Part shown: positions 54,582-62,172 of the stretch, one piece after another | Layout of the letters: each line of letters starts with the position of its first letter | Position numbering within the stretch: the first letter of the stretch is position 1 | Source of the DNA: Ornithinimicrobium sp. F0845 | GTDB lineage: Bacteria; Actinomycetota; Actinomycetes; Actinomycetales; Dermatophilaceae | Length of the DNA stretch: 64,000 bases | NCBI RefSeq assembly: GCF_023015765.1 | Contig: NZ_JALKAL010000005.1 | Coordinates: 124,001-188,000, forward strand | Reading direction: 5' to 3' | The notes under the pieces: model-generated | Seen by the model: only the letters and a program-made list of their open reading frames with translations | Told to the model about the DNA's origin: nothing | Databases searched by the model: none | Translations under genes and position numbers: made by a program

Positions 54582-55138
54582 TGGACACCACGGACCCGAC
54601 CCACGGACCGGCACGGCGGCTCGTGCTGGTGCGGCACGCCAAGACCGAGCAGGTGCCCGGCAAGGTGGACCACGACCGCGAGCTGCTGCCCCGCGGCGTG
54701 GCCGACTCGCGGGCCGGCGGGGCCTGGCTCGTCGAGCACGACCTCGTGCCGGACCTGGTGCTGTGCTCGACCGCGACCCGCGCCCAGCAGACCTGGGAGC
54801 GCCTGGCGGAGGGCGGTGACCTCGAGGACGTCGAGGTGTGGGACGACCGCCGGATCTACAACGCCTACCCCGACGAGATCCTCGAGGTGGTCTGGGAGGC
54901 CTCCGAGGAGGCACGGACGGTGATGGTGGTCGGCCACGCCCCGGGCATCCCGTCGCTCGCGGCGGGCCTCGCGGACCCCGAGGCCTCCGACTCCGCTGCG
55001 CTCGACCAGCTGCACGAGGGCATGCCGACTGCCGTCGGGGTCGTCCTCGAGCTCGACAGCCTGTGGGCTGAGCTCGGCGCCGAGTCGGCCCGACTGACCG
55101 GCTTCCACCGCTGGCGCGGATCCGAGGACGACGCGTGA
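54581..55138 (+). CDS. SixA-like histidine phosphatase family protein
   Basis: 185-residue phosphoglycerate-mutase-fold protein: RRLVLVRHAKTEQVPGK with the phospho-accepting His (RHA), LCSTATRAQQTWERL and VVGHAPGIPSLAAGL with the second catalytic His. Similar to SixA, but the substrate is unknown in actinobacteria. Overlaps neighbours at both ends (TGATG and GTGA), so it is firmly part of the operon. Confidence 0.88.
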   Translation: MDTTDPTHGPARRLVLVRHAKTEQVPGKVDHDRELLPRGVADSRAGGAWLVEHDLVPDLVLCSTATRAQQTWERLAEGGDLEDVEVWDDRRIYNAYPDEILEVVWEASEEARTVMVVGHAPGIPSLAAGLADPEASDSAALDQLHEGMPTAVGVVLELDSLWAELGAESARLTGFHRWRGSEDDA

Positions 55139-55995
55139 CACAGGCACGCCAGCTGGACCCGGAGTCCGCCGACCTGACGCTGCTGCAGGACCGCCAGGTC
55201 GCGGTGCTGGGCTTCGGCCCCGTCGCCTCCGGACACGCGCTCAACCTGCGGGACAGCGGTGTCGACGTGCGCGTGGGCGTGCCCCCGGACAGCCGGGCGG
55301 CGGCCCGGGCGGAGGTCGAGGGGCTGCTCGTGGTCGAGGTCCCCGACGCCGTCGCCACGGCCGACATCGTGGTCCTGCCGACCGACGACTCCACCGATCC
55401 GGCCACGCTCGCCCCGGTCCTGGAGGCCGGTCTCGAGCCGGGCGACCTGATCCTGGTCACCGGCGGGGGACCGGTGCACCACGGGGCCGTCCGCCCACCG
55501 GAGGGCGTGGACCTCGTGGTGCTCCAGGGGATCGGGGGAGCGGACCGGCTGCGCGGTGAGTACCTCGACGGCCGCGGCATCCCCTGCCTGGTGGCGGTCG
55601 AGACCGACGCGAGCGGCGTCGCCTGGCCGGTGCTCACGGCATACTGCCAGGCCCTGGGCGCCCTGCGCTCCGGTGCCCTCGTCACCTCGGCCGCGGAGCT
55701 GGCCGAGACCGAAGAGTATGCCGACGAGGCAGTGCACCGCGAGGTCCGGCGACTGGTGGAGTCGGGTTTCGACACCCTCGTGGGGCGCGGGGTGAGCGAG
55801 GAGGTCGCCTACCTGGCCACCCTGCACGAGCTGAAGCAGCGGGTCGACACCGCGTGGGCGGCGGGTTTCGGCACCGACCACGTGCCGGACCGGGCGGCGG
55901 CCGAGCTGCCGAGCCGCAGTGCCGTGGCGCGGGCCGCCCACCCGATCGAGCAGGTGGGGCGGCGGGTGCGGGCGCTGATGAGCTGGATCCGGTGA
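55135..55995 (+). CDS. Ketol-acid reductoisomerase-like NAD(P)-binding protein, probably diverged
   Basis: 286 residues aligning along most of class I IlvC: VAVLGFGPVASGHALNLRDSGVDVRVGVP (Rossmann), VEVPDAVATADIVVLPTDD, PVHHGAVRPPEGVDLV, LVAVETDASGVAWPVLTAYCQALGALRSG and VAYLATLHELKQRVDTAW. Key residues differ: the metal-binding ETDLFGEQ motif of IlvC reads ETEEYADE (Asp to Glu 193, Glu to Asp 197), and the Lys-containing GPGH region is changed to GIGGAD. It is ~50 residues shorter than normal. It may act on another substrate; a true ilvC is expected elsewhere. Sits 46 nt before ilvE. Confidence 0.75.
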   Translation: MTQARQLDPESADLTLLQDRQVAVLGFGPVASGHALNLRDSGVDVRVGVPPDSRAAARAEVEGLLVVEVPDAVATADIVVLPTDDSTDPATLAPVLEAGLEPGDLILVTGGGPVHHGAVRPPEGVDLVVLQGIGGADRLRGEYLDGRGIPCLVAVETDASGVAWPVLTAYCQALGALRSGALVTSAAELAETEEYADEAVHREVRRLVESGFDTLVGRGVSEEVAYLATLHELKQRVDTAWAAGFGTDHVPDRAAAELPSRSAVARAAHPIEQVGRRVRALMSWIR

Positions 55996-56041
55996 GCGGG
56001 TATTTTGGACAGGACGCAATGACGCTCGACCAGGAGGACGC

Positions 56042-57136
56042 ATGACCACCCAGACCGCACCGACCTTCACCGTCGAGACGCGGCCCGACGCCGCCACCGA
56101 CGAGCAGGTGGCGGAGCTCCTGGCCAACCCGGCCTTCGGCGCGAAGTTCACCGACCACATGGCCCTGGTCGACTGGACCCAGGGCGGCGGCTGGGCCAAC
56201 CCTCGCGTCACGGCCTACGGCCCGATCCCGCTGGAGCCCGCCGCGTCGGTCTTCCACTACGGGCAGGAGATCTTCGAGGGGATGAAGGCCTACCGGCACG
56301 CTGACGGCAGCATCTGGACGTTCCGTCCGGAGATCAACGCCGCGCGGTTCGCCCGCAGCGCGCGTCGCCTGGCGCTGCCCGAGCTGCCCGAGGACCTGTT
56401 CCTGGAGTCGCTGCGCGCGCTGGTCGAGCTGGACCAGCGGTGGGTGCCGGACCAGTCGCTGGGCGAGGTCAGCCTCTACCTGCGGCCGTTCATGATCGCC
56501 ACCGAGCAGGCGCTGGGGGTGCGGCCGGCCAACCGGGCGCTCTACTGCGTGATCGCCTCGCCGGCGGGCGCCTACTTCACCGGCGGGCTCAAGCCGGTCA
56601 GCATCTGGCTGTCGGAGGACTACGTGCGCGCGGCCCCGGGCGGCACCGGGACCGCCAAGTGCGGGGGCAACTACGGCGCCTCGCTGGCCGCTCAGGCCGA
56701 GGGCATCGAGAACGGTTGCGACCAGGTGGCCTTCCTCGACGCCGTCGAGCAGAAGTGGGTCGAGGAGCTCGGCGGGATGAACCTGTTCTTCTGCTACAAG
56801 GACGGCACCATCGTCACCCCCGAGCTGAGCGGCACCATCCTGGAGGGCGTGACCCGCAGCTCGCTCATCGAGCTGGCGCGCGAGCGCGGCCACGAGGTCG
56901 TCGAGCGCCGCTACTCGATCGGGGAGTGGAAGGACGACGCCGCCAGCGGCGACCTGGCCGAGGTGTTCGCGTGCGGCACCGCTGCGGTCATCACGCCCGT
57001 CGGTCGGCTGAAGTGGCGCGGCGGCGAGGTCTCCATGGGCGGCGGCGAGATCGCCGAGTCCCTGCGCAACGCCCTGCTGGACATCCAGTACGGCCGGGTC
57101 GAGGACACCCACGGCTGGATGCACCAGCTCGTCTGA
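56042..57136 (+). CDS. ilvE: Branched-chain amino acid aminotransferase
   Basis: 364-residue fold-type IV PLP transaminase of the eukaryote-like (BCAT) group: ASVFHYGQEIFEGMKAYRH, LYLRPFMIATEQALGV, GTAKCGGNYGASL with PLP Lys 206, and EVFACGTAAVITPVG. GGAGG lies 6 nt before ATG 56042. TATTTT at about 56000 could be a -10 for a separate transcript. The final step of Val/Leu/Ile synthesis or first step of their breakdown. Confidence 0.96.
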   Translation: MTTQTAPTFTVETRPDAATDEQVAELLANPAFGAKFTDHMALVDWTQGGGWANPRVTAYGPIPLEPAASVFHYGQEIFEGMKAYRHADGSIWTFRPEINAARFARSARRLALPELPEDLFLESLRALVELDQRWVPDQSLGEVSLYLRPFMIATEQALGVRPANRALYCVIASPAGAYFTGGLKPVSIWLSEDYVRAAPGGTGTAKCGGNYGASLAAQAEGIENGCDQVAFLDAVEQKWVEELGGMNLFFCYKDGTIVTPELSGTILEGVTRSSLIELARERGHEVVERRYSIGEWKDDAASGDLAEVFACGTAAVITPVGRLKWRGGEVSMGGGEIAESLRNALLDIQYGRVEDTHGWMHQLV

Positions 57137-57189
57137 CCGTCGGCCCCACCGACCGGGCGCGCGGGGCGTGGCCGCCGGCCCCACCGAGG

Positions 57190-57261
57190 CGTCTTCGAGC
57201 GCCTCGGTGATCCTCAGGCTGGCTGCAGTCGGCCCGAAGAACGCGAGGGCGCTCGAAGACG
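57190..57261. repeat. Dispersed ~70-bp hairpin element, copy 2
   Basis: CGTCTTCGAGCGCC (57190-57203) and GGCGCTCGAAGACG (57248-57261): perfect 14-bp arms and a 44-nt loop, matching copy 1 at 29145-29212. It lies between the convergent ilvE and GyrI-like genes. Four copies of C/TCGGCCCCACCG-type 12-13-mers (57139-57331) surround it; the rest of the 215-bp gap shows nothing else. Confidence 0.75.
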
Positions 57262-57351
57262 TCGGGCGGGCGCTGGTTGTCGGTGTCGCCGGCCCACCGA
57301 GCGCGTCGTGTCGGGGCTGTCGGCCCCACCGGGCGTGTGGGGCTGCGGCTG

Positions 57352-57966
57352 TCAGATCGGCCGCACGGGCTGGCGCAGGACGGTCCGCAGCTTCTCCGGT
57401 GCCACGCGCCGGGGATCGCTGAGGTAGATCTCGTGGTGGGGTCCGTTGAATGTCACGCCAGCCTCCGGCATCACCTCCTGATGCAGCCGCGCGAGCGTCG
57501 GACCCTCGTCGTCATAGCTGCCCACGTGCATGATCTGCAGGCAGCGACCCTCGTCCAGCACGAGCAGCCGGACGCTGCCGACCGGCAACTCCGGCTTCTT
57601 ACGGGCGGCCGAGGCCAGACCCGAGTCGACGTCATCCGTCGTCACGACGTCGGGGAGCGGGATCAGCATCGTCCAGTCCCACTCGCCCTTGCGACGCGCG
57701 GTGAAGGAGGTCGGGTCCTCACTCGTCCACAGACCCTCGAGCGGCCCGACCACGAAGTCCTCACCGGTGCGGGCGCGCAGGGCGAACTTCACGGCATACG
57801 AGATGGCAAAGAGCGCGGCCACGGCGTCGGCGTAGTCCCGTGACGTGTTGGGGTCGCCGTGCCCGTCGATCGCGAGGTAGCTGCGCGGCGGCAAGTGCAC
57901 CTCGACGAACTCTGCCGAGCCGGGTTGGTAGAAGTCCTTCAGGTCCTTCTTGAGGTCGATCTTCAC
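57352..57966 (-). CDS. GyrI-like small-molecule-binding domain protein
   Basis: 204 residues: IDLKKDLKDFYQPGSAEFVEV, then PRSYLAIDGHGDPNTSRDYADAV and ALFAISYAVKFALR, GLWTSEDPTSFTARRKGEWDWTMLIPLPDVV, and HVGSYDDEGPTLARLH near the end: the GyrI-like/SOUL-type ligand-binding fold of DUF2174-like proteins. No DNA-binding domain. GTG 57966 with GAGGAGG 5-6 nt upstream. Could bind or hydrolyse small toxic compounds; the ligand is unknown. Confidence 0.85.
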   Translation of the reverse strand: MKIDLKKDLKDFYQPGSAEFVEVHLPPRSYLAIDGHGDPNTSRDYADAVAALFAISYAVKFALRARTGEDFVVGPLEGLWTSEDPTSFTARRKGEWDWTMLIPLPDVVTTDDVDSGLASAARKKPELPVGSVRLLVLDEGRCLQIMHVGSYDDEGPTLARLHQEVMPEAGVTFNGPHHEIYLSDPRRVAPEKLRTVLRQPVRPI

Positions 57967-58011
57967 TGCGCCTCCTCATCGTCACCAGTGGTCCCTTGCG
58001 CGGGCAGGGCC

Positions 58012-58017
58012 TAGCGT
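58012..58017 (+). promoter_or_regulatory. -10 hexamer of VOC gene
   Basis: TAGCGT followed by 7 nt and ATG 58025; leaderless. Confidence 0.6.
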
Positions 58018-58024
58018 CTGGGCC

Positions 58025-58456
58025 ATGATCACCGCGATCCACAACCTGGTGTACTCCGACGATCCCACGGCCACGCGTGCGTTCTTCAAGGACGTGCTCC
58101 GCTGGCCGTTCGTCTCCGAGGGTGCTCGGGGCGATGCCGCGGTCGGTGGCCAGGGGACCGGAGGGAGCGACCCGGCCGAGTGGCTGATCTTCGGCACCGG
58201 CCGCAGCGAGCTGGGGGTTCACCCCACCTCGGAGGTCCACGAGGGCAGGGAGTGGAGCGCTCCGCGGCACCACGCGATCGCCATCATGTGCGACGACATG
58301 GAGGCCACCGTCGCCGAGCTGGCCGGGCGCGGGGCAGAGTTCTCCGGCGAGGTCCAGGACATGGGCTTCGGCCGGGGCACCATGCTCAAGGTGCCCGGCG
58401 CCGACGACATGCTCCTCTACGAGGCACGCCACGCGAAGGCCTACGACCTCACCTGA
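58025..58456 (+). CDS. VOC family protein
   Basis: 143-residue glyoxalase-fold protein: AIHNLVYSDDPTATRAFFKDVLRW at the N-terminus, HHAIAIMCDDMEATVAELAGRGA in the middle and GRGTMLKVPGADDMLLYEAR at the C-terminal strand with the usual metal-ligand Glu. Divergent from the GyrI-like gene. Substrate unknown. Confidence 0.88.
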   Translation: MITAIHNLVYSDDPTATRAFFKDVLRWPFVSEGARGDAAVGGQGTGGSDPAEWLIFGTGRSELGVHPTSEVHEGREWSAPRHHAIAIMCDDMEATVAELAGRGAEFSGEVQDMGFGRGTMLKVPGADDMLLYEARHAKAYDLT

Positions 58457-58471
58457 CGCGAACGAGTCACC

Positions 58472-58738
58472 TCAGCCGCCAGAGGGCTCGCGGATCAGGT
58501 CAAGGTCGACCCCCACCCGGCGTGGCACATACCGGAAGCCTTCGTGGGTGCCAGGGTCGTAGTCGACCACGGCACCGCGGTGCTGCAGGCTGCGTTTCCA
58601 GCCGGTCACGCGCTCGATGTCGATGGTGCGCAACTGCTCGCCAGCACGACGCCTCGCCTCGACCCGCAGCATCGCCAGCGGATACTCCCACCCGTGCTGG
58701 TCCCGGACCTCCCACGGGATCAGGTCACCTTCTGTCAT
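58472..58738 (-). CDS. Hypothetical protein (88 aa)
   Basis: Small soluble protein starting MTEGDLIPWEVRDQHGWEYP with a charged helix (MLRVEARRRAGEQLRTIDI), then ERVTGWKRSLQHRGAVVDYDP and YVPRRVGVDLDLIREP. GAGGAG lies 4-5 nt before ATG 58738, supporting this start within a much longer open frame. No family recognised. The short DNA-binding-like basic helix is only suggestive. Confidence 0.6.
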   Translation of the reverse strand: MTEGDLIPWEVRDQHGWEYPLAMLRVEARRRAGEQLRTIDIERVTGWKRSLQHRGAVVDYDPGTHEGFRYVPRRVGVDLDLIREPSGG

Positions 58739-58842
58739 CGCACTCCTCTCTGCCTCCACCGACGGTGCGGACGCTAGAGGTGAGCACTGACACCGAGACA
58801 CCGCCGTCGCCGAGCAGGCGCCAGACGGAGCCCCGACGAGAG

Positions 58843-60213
58843 TCAGGCGAGACCCAGCTCCACCGGCACGCCCCACTTCCACACCCCGACGATCCCGTGC
58901 AGGTCCTGGATCCCCGTGGTCGGGTCGCCCTCCACGAGCAGGACATCGCCCCGCAGCCCCTCGGCGATGCGCCCACGGTCCATCAGCCCCCATGTGTCGG
59001 CCGGCGCGGACGTGGCTGCCGCGAGGGCCTCGACCGGCGTCATTCCGGCCTCGACCAGGATGTCCAGCTCGACGAGCATCCCGGCGCCGGACAGGGTGCC
59101 CGGGTTGCCGCTGTCCGTGCCCGCGAGCATCGGCACGCCAGCCGCGTGGAGCGCCTGCAGGGTGGGCAGCATCGTTGCCCACGTGTCGTCGCTGGCGTAA
59201 GTCGGCCGGCGGAAGTAGCCCAGCAGCTCCGGGTTGACCCGGTCGATCACGCGGTCGTCGTCGAAAGCGGGCTTGTGCTTGGTGGGCTGCGCCATGCCGG
59301 CGGTGGTGACCACGAAGATCCCCATCTCGCCGATCCGCTCGACAACGCTGGGTGGCAGCTCATCCCGGGGCGCGTGCGCGAGCCCGTCCAGCGGGACGGA
59401 CAGCGCGACCAACGTATCCTCCAGGGACTGCGCGTGAACAATGGCTCGCAGGCCGTGCGCGTGTGCCGCCTCCACGAGAGCCCCCACGGTCTGCTGGTCC
59501 AGGGCTTGAAAGTCACCCCCGGACTCGACCACGATCTTGATGTACGCCGCGCCCTCGGCCACGCGGTCCTCCACCCACCCGAGGGCCTGAGAGGGCTCGG
59601 TCAGGAACTCCAGATCGTCGACCTCAAACTGCGTCCCGTGCCCGTCGGGGGCGGTGGCCATGGACGTGGCGCTGAAGATGTCGGCCCGCTCCGTCGCCCC
59701 GCTCGCCTGCTGCTCGGCCATCTGGTCCGCCAGGTCGACGGCGACGAACATGTCCAGCTCCGTCAGCACCCCGAAACGCGCAGCCTCCTCCTGGGACTCG
59801 GGGAAGGCGTGCACGTGGCTGTCGATCATCCCCGGCATCAGCGTGTGTCCCGCACCGTCGACGACCTCGGCGCCCTCCGGCTCCTCCAACCCAGATCCCA
59901 CGGCGGTCACCAGACCACCGGCAAGGATGACGTCAACCTCCTCCGTGACCTTCTCACCGTCGAAGAGGCGAACCCCGCGGAAGATCGTGGGTGCCGCCTC
60001 GGGCAGGTCGGGCGGAACCGTGACTTGCTCGACCAGCGGTGCGAGGTCGCCGGTGAACGTGGGCGGTGGCCCGAGCGAGGTCGGTGCTGCGTCACCACCC
60101 GCCGGTCTGCTGGGCCCCCGGTCCTCCCCGGTCGAGGAGCAGCCCGCCAGCACCACGACTGCACCGAGGGTGAACGCCCGCCGGGACACCGTGCAGTGGT
60201 TGTGGTTTCCCAT
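58843..60213 (-). CDS. Amidohydrolase family lipoprotein
   Basis: 456 residues. Signal with SRRAFTLGAVVVLAGCSS, giving both a possible Tat-like RR and a lipobox Cys ~25. Metal-dependent hydrolase fold: HTLMPGMIDSHVHAFPES (metal His pair), IVVESGGDFQALDQQT, GLRAIVHAQSL (His), PLDGLAHAPRDELP (His) and PMLAGTDSGNPGTL (Asp); C-terminal strand domain GLRGDVLLVEGDPTT. An exported amidohydrolase/imidazolonepropionase-like enzyme of unknown substrate. ATG 60213 is leaderless (TAACGT, 6 nt upstream). Confidence 0.9.
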   Translation of the reverse strand: MGNHNHCTVSRRAFTLGAVVVLAGCSSTGEDRGPSRPAGGDAAPTSLGPPPTFTGDLAPLVEQVTVPPDLPEAAPTIFRGVRLFDGEKVTEEVDVILAGGLVTAVGSGLEEPEGAEVVDGAGHTLMPGMIDSHVHAFPESQEEAARFGVLTELDMFVAVDLADQMAEQQASGATERADIFSATSMATAPDGHGTQFEVDDLEFLTEPSQALGWVEDRVAEGAAYIKIVVESGGDFQALDQQTVGALVEAAHAHGLRAIVHAQSLEDTLVALSVPLDGLAHAPRDELPPSVVERIGEMGIFVVTTAGMAQPTKHKPAFDDDRVIDRVNPELLGYFRRPTYASDDTWATMLPTLQALHAAGVPMLAGTDSGNPGTLSGAGMLVELDILVEAGMTPVEALAAATSAPADTWGLMDRGRIAEGLRGDVLLVEGDPTTGIQDLHGIVGVWKWGVPVELGLA

Positions 60214-60219
60214 CCGGTC

Positions 60220-60225
60220 ACGTTA
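60220..60225 (-). promoter_or_regulatory. -10 hexamer of amidohydrolase gene
   Basis: TAACGT on the minus strand, 6 nt before ATG 60213; same hexamer as the YbjN-like gene. Confidence 0.6.
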
Positions 60226-60381
60226 CCAGTGCACCCACCCGGCCCCACGACATACTGCGGGAGTATGCCGTGAGCCAGGTGCGCGCACGCCGGTGCGGAG
60301 CCGTGACCCAGCCGGGGAACTCGCGGTGACCCCGGGGCGGCCGGTTACAGTTTCGGCTGTCGCTCACAGAGGAGAATTGTC

Positions 60382-62034
60382 TTGGCCACCGTCTCTGCCC
60401 ACGTCGCCGCCACGCTCACCCGGCACATCAGCCAGGTCTTCGGGGTAATGGGCAACGGCAACGCCCACTTCCTCAACGAGCTGGAGCGGACCACCGACGC
60501 CGTCTACACCGCGGTGCGGCACGAGGCTGGCGCGGTGGTGGCCGCCGACGCCTGTTATCGCGCCGGGGGCGGGCTGGCCGCGGCGACCACGACCTACGGT
60601 GCGGGCTTCACCAACACCCTCACCTCGCTCGCGGAGGCCGCCCAGGCGCGCGTGCCGCTGATCCTGGTCACCGGCGAGGCGCCGCGGTGGGGTCGCCGGC
60701 CCTGGGACGTCGACCAGCTCGCGCTGGCCAGCGGCGTGGGGGTGCGCACCTTCACCGTGGGCCGCACCGACTCGGCCGCCACCACGATGCTCGCCATCGA
60801 GCACGCGCTGTCCTATTCGCTGCCGGCGGTCCTGGCCATCCCCTATGACGTCGCCGGCCTGGACGTCGGGGACATCCCGCAGCCGCCGGACCCGATGGTG
60901 CCGCCGCCCGTGCCGCCCACCGGCGACCTGGCGGCCGGGAAGGTGGCGCAGATCGCCCGCGCCCTCGCCGAGGCCGAGCGGCCGGTGCTGCTCGCCGGCC
61001 GCGGCGCGTGGCTGGCCGGGGCCGCCGAGGACCTGGGGGCGCTCGCCGCCGCCACCGGTGCGGTCACCGCGAGCACCGCGCTGGCCCGCGGGATCTTCCC
61101 CGAGCAGGAGTATGACGTGGGCGTCGCCGGCGGCTTCGGTGCCGACGGTGCGATGGAGCTGGTGCACCAGGCGGACGTCGCAGTCGTCTTCGGTGCGTCG
61201 CTCAACCAGTTCACGATGCGCTTCGGTGAGCTGTTCTCGCCGAGCGCCCGGGTGATCCAGATCGACCTGTCCAACGTGGCGACCCATCCGCAGGTCGGGG
61301 ACTACCTGCACGCCGACGCCGCGCTCGCTGCCCGGGCGATCCTTCAGGAGCTGACGGCCCTCGGGGCGGAGAGCAGCGGGTGGCGCGAGAGCGTGGACAT
61401 CGCCGCGCTGCGTGAGTATGACGTGGGCACGGGCCAGGCCTCCGACGGCCGGCTGGACCCTCGCTCGACCGCGCGGCGGATCGCCGAGCTGCTGCCCGAG
61501 GACCGGGTCGTGGTCTCCGACGGTGGCCACTTCATCGCGTGGGCCAACATGTACTGGCCCGTCGCCGCACCGGACCGGATGCTGATGATCGGCACCGCCT
61601 ACCAGGCCATCGGGCAGGGTTTCCCCTCCGTGGCCGGGGCGGCCCGCGCCAAGCCGGACTCGACGGTCGTGCTGACCACCGGCGACGGCGGAGGACTGAT
61701 GGCGCTCGCGGACCTGGAGACCGCGGTGCGCGTCGCCGGGGGTCGCGGGCTGGCGGTCGTGTGGAACGACCGCGCCTACGGCGCCGAGATCCACCTCTAC
61801 GGCCGCAAGGGCTTTGCCCGTGAGCCGATGCTGATCGACGAGGTGGACTTCGCCGGCCTCGCCCGGGCGGTGGGCGCCGAGGGCGTCGTCGTGCGCACCC
61901 TGGACGACCTCGCGGCCCTCGCGGTATGGACGCAGCGCCCGGTCGCTGATCGGCCCTTCCTCCTCCTGGACCTGCGGATCAGCGGCGAGGTGATGGCGCC
62001 CTACCAGCGCGAGGTCATCCGCGTCAACGCGTAG
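60382..62034 (+). CDS. Thiamine-diphosphate-binding enzyme (acetolactate synthase-like)
   Basis: 550 residues with the three ThDP-enzyme domains: N-terminal PYR (FGVMGNGNAHFLNEL, catalytic Glu 48 in VRHEAGAVVAAD, TTTYGAGFTNTLTSLAEAAQ), the central domain (PVLLAGRGAWLAGA) and C-terminal PP with the GDGGGLMALADLETAV...VVWNDRAYG cofactor motif. Related to ALS, benzoylformate decarboxylase and similar enzymes; no FAD or small-subunit partner is near, so it is probably catabolic. TTG start with GAGGAG 7-8 nt upstream. Convergent with an aromatic-ring monooxygenase. Confidence 0.9.
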   Translation: MATVSAHVAATLTRHISQVFGVMGNGNAHFLNELERTTDAVYTAVRHEAGAVVAADACYRAGGGLAAATTTYGAGFTNTLTSLAEAAQARVPLILVTGEAPRWGRRPWDVDQLALASGVGVRTFTVGRTDSAATTMLAIEHALSYSLPAVLAIPYDVAGLDVGDIPQPPDPMVPPPVPPTGDLAAGKVAQIARALAEAERPVLLAGRGAWLAGAAEDLGALAAATGAVTASTALARGIFPEQEYDVGVAGGFGADGAMELVHQADVAVVFGASLNQFTMRFGELFSPSARVIQIDLSNVATHPQVGDYLHADAALAARAILQELTALGAESSGWRESVDIAALREYDVGTGQASDGRLDPRSTARRIAELLPEDRVVVSDGGHFIAWANMYWPVAAPDRMLMIGTAYQAIGQGFPSVAGAARAKPDSTVVLTTGDGGGLMALADLETAVRVAGGRGLAVVWNDRAYGAEIHLYGRKGFAREPMLIDEVDFAGLARAVGAEGVVVRTLDDLAALAVWTQRPVADRPFLLLDLRISGEVMAPYQREVIRVNA

Positions 62035-62120
62035 GGCCGCCAGGAGCCTCGGCCCGCACCCGACCACCTCGTGGGGAGCCTGCGGGTCGGCCACGACGCT
62101 GCGTGCACGCAGCGGCTTAC

Positions 62121-62172
62121 CGAATCTCCCCAAGAATGGGTCGGGGGCGTCCAAAACCTCCCCAAGATTGCG
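62121..62172 (+). repeat. 32-bp-period dispersed repeat, locus 6 (CTCCCCAAG variant)
   Basis: CGAATCTCCCCAAGAATGGG at 62121 and AAAACCTCCCCAAGATTGCG at 62153, exactly 32 nt apart. The last unit abuts the stop codon of the FAD monooxygenase gene at 62173. Confidence 0.75.

Noticed and set aside
57168-57422. Short ORF over the second hairpin element and its counterpart near 29090-29452
   Set aside because: The two share similar peptides (AVGxKNAxALE) only because they translate the same DNA hairpin element; strand and frame context do not support genes.
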